A stretch of DNA of 5,422 nucleotides, from assembly GCA_010024215.1 (NCBI GenBank), contig RGHK01000067.1, forward strand, positions 1 through 5,422, read 5' to 3'. Source of the stretch: Pseudomonadota bacterium. GTDB lineage: Bacteria; Pseudomonadota; Gammaproteobacteria; Magnimaribacterales; D2472. Shown here piece by piece: positions 5,348-5,422 of this stretch. Within the stretch, counting starts at the first letter, position 1; each line of letters opens with the position of its first letter. The notes under the pieces are model-generated. The model was given only the letters and a program-made list of their open reading frames with translations. It was not told the DNA's origin and ran no database searches. Both the position numbers and the translations under genes were made by a program.

Positions 5348-5422
5348 ATGAATCGATTGTTGGGTGTTATAAGCACTTTATTAATTTTTGCATGCCAAGA
5401 GGCCCAACAAATTAATACCTAT
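5348..5422 (+). CDS. Probable lipoprotein, N-terminal fragment (runs off right edge)
   Basis: An open frame starting at ATG 5348 continues to the window edge, giving 25 residues. It starts MNRLLGVISTLLIFACQEAQ: a short basic start, a hydrophobic core and a cysteine at residue 16 in a lipobox-like IFAC context. Phe at -2 is less usual than Ala, Ser or Gly nearby, but the -3 Ile and -1 Ala fit. This indicates export and lipid attachment at Cys16. A GAG at 5343-5345 lies very close to the start and is a weak ribosome binding site. It starts four bases after the serine hydrolase stop, so it is probably co-transcribed and translationally coupled with it. The mature domain is outside the window, so no function can be given. 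Confidence 0.6.
   Translation, partial: MNRLLGVISTLLIFACQEAQQINTY

Noticed and set aside
1..5422. Possible CRISPR array, toxin-antitoxin pair, phage defence island or insertion sequence
   Set aside because: No regularly spaced repeats, terminal inverted repeats, transposase, toxin-like pair or defence signature was seen; the PIF1-like helicase alone is not enough to propose a defence system.

Overview
This is an AT-rich window (roughly one third G+C by eye, not counted), densely packed with short proteobacterial genes. Coding sequence covers nearly all of it. The largest gap is 108 bases, and there are no RNA genes, insertion sequences or repeats that I can support. The low G+C, tiny intergenic gaps, weak or absent Shine-Dalgarno sites and gene families (PsiE-like, a DUF1145-like small membrane protein, DoxX, a class C beta-lactamase-like hydrolase) suggest a streamlined marine gammaproteobacterium, perhaps of the SAR86 type. 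That placement is an inference from style, not from a marker gene.

Layout. At the left edge the N-terminal part of a nitroreductase reads leftward. Facing away from it is a rightward cluster of three small genes: a DUF952 protein (247-618), a PsiE-family four-helix membrane protein (663-1094) and, two bases later, a 55-residue membrane protein (1097-1264). The tail of the third gene overlaps the tail of a convergent PIF1-like DNA helicase gene (1248-2564, minus). A 108-base AT-rich divergent promoter region separates the helicase from a rightward pair: a SAM-dependent methyltransferase with an N-terminal four-cysteine motif (2673-3308), and a VOC/glyoxalase-fold protein (3325-3738), which has the only strong ribosome binding site in the window. 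A DoxX-family membrane protein (3741-4127, minus) converges on the VOC gene with two bases between the stop codons. Twenty-two bases beyond the DoxX start begins a rightward membrane-anchored serine hydrolase of the beta-lactamase/NylB-like type (4150-5343). Four bases after its stop a probable lipoprotein gene starts and runs off the right edge.

Functionally this looks like a run of small housekeeping and accessory enzymes rather than one pathway. The only groupings the sequence supports are three likely co-transcribed sets (DUF952-PsiE-small membrane protein; methyltransferase-VOC; hydrolase-lipoprotein) and two divergent promoter regions. I did not find a convincing new biological system. 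The points most worth a second look are the 55-residue gene, the stand-alone PIF1-type helicase, the methyltransferase-VOC pair, the very short DoxX/hydrolase divergent gap, and the contrast between genes that lack ribosome binding sites and the one that has a strong one.
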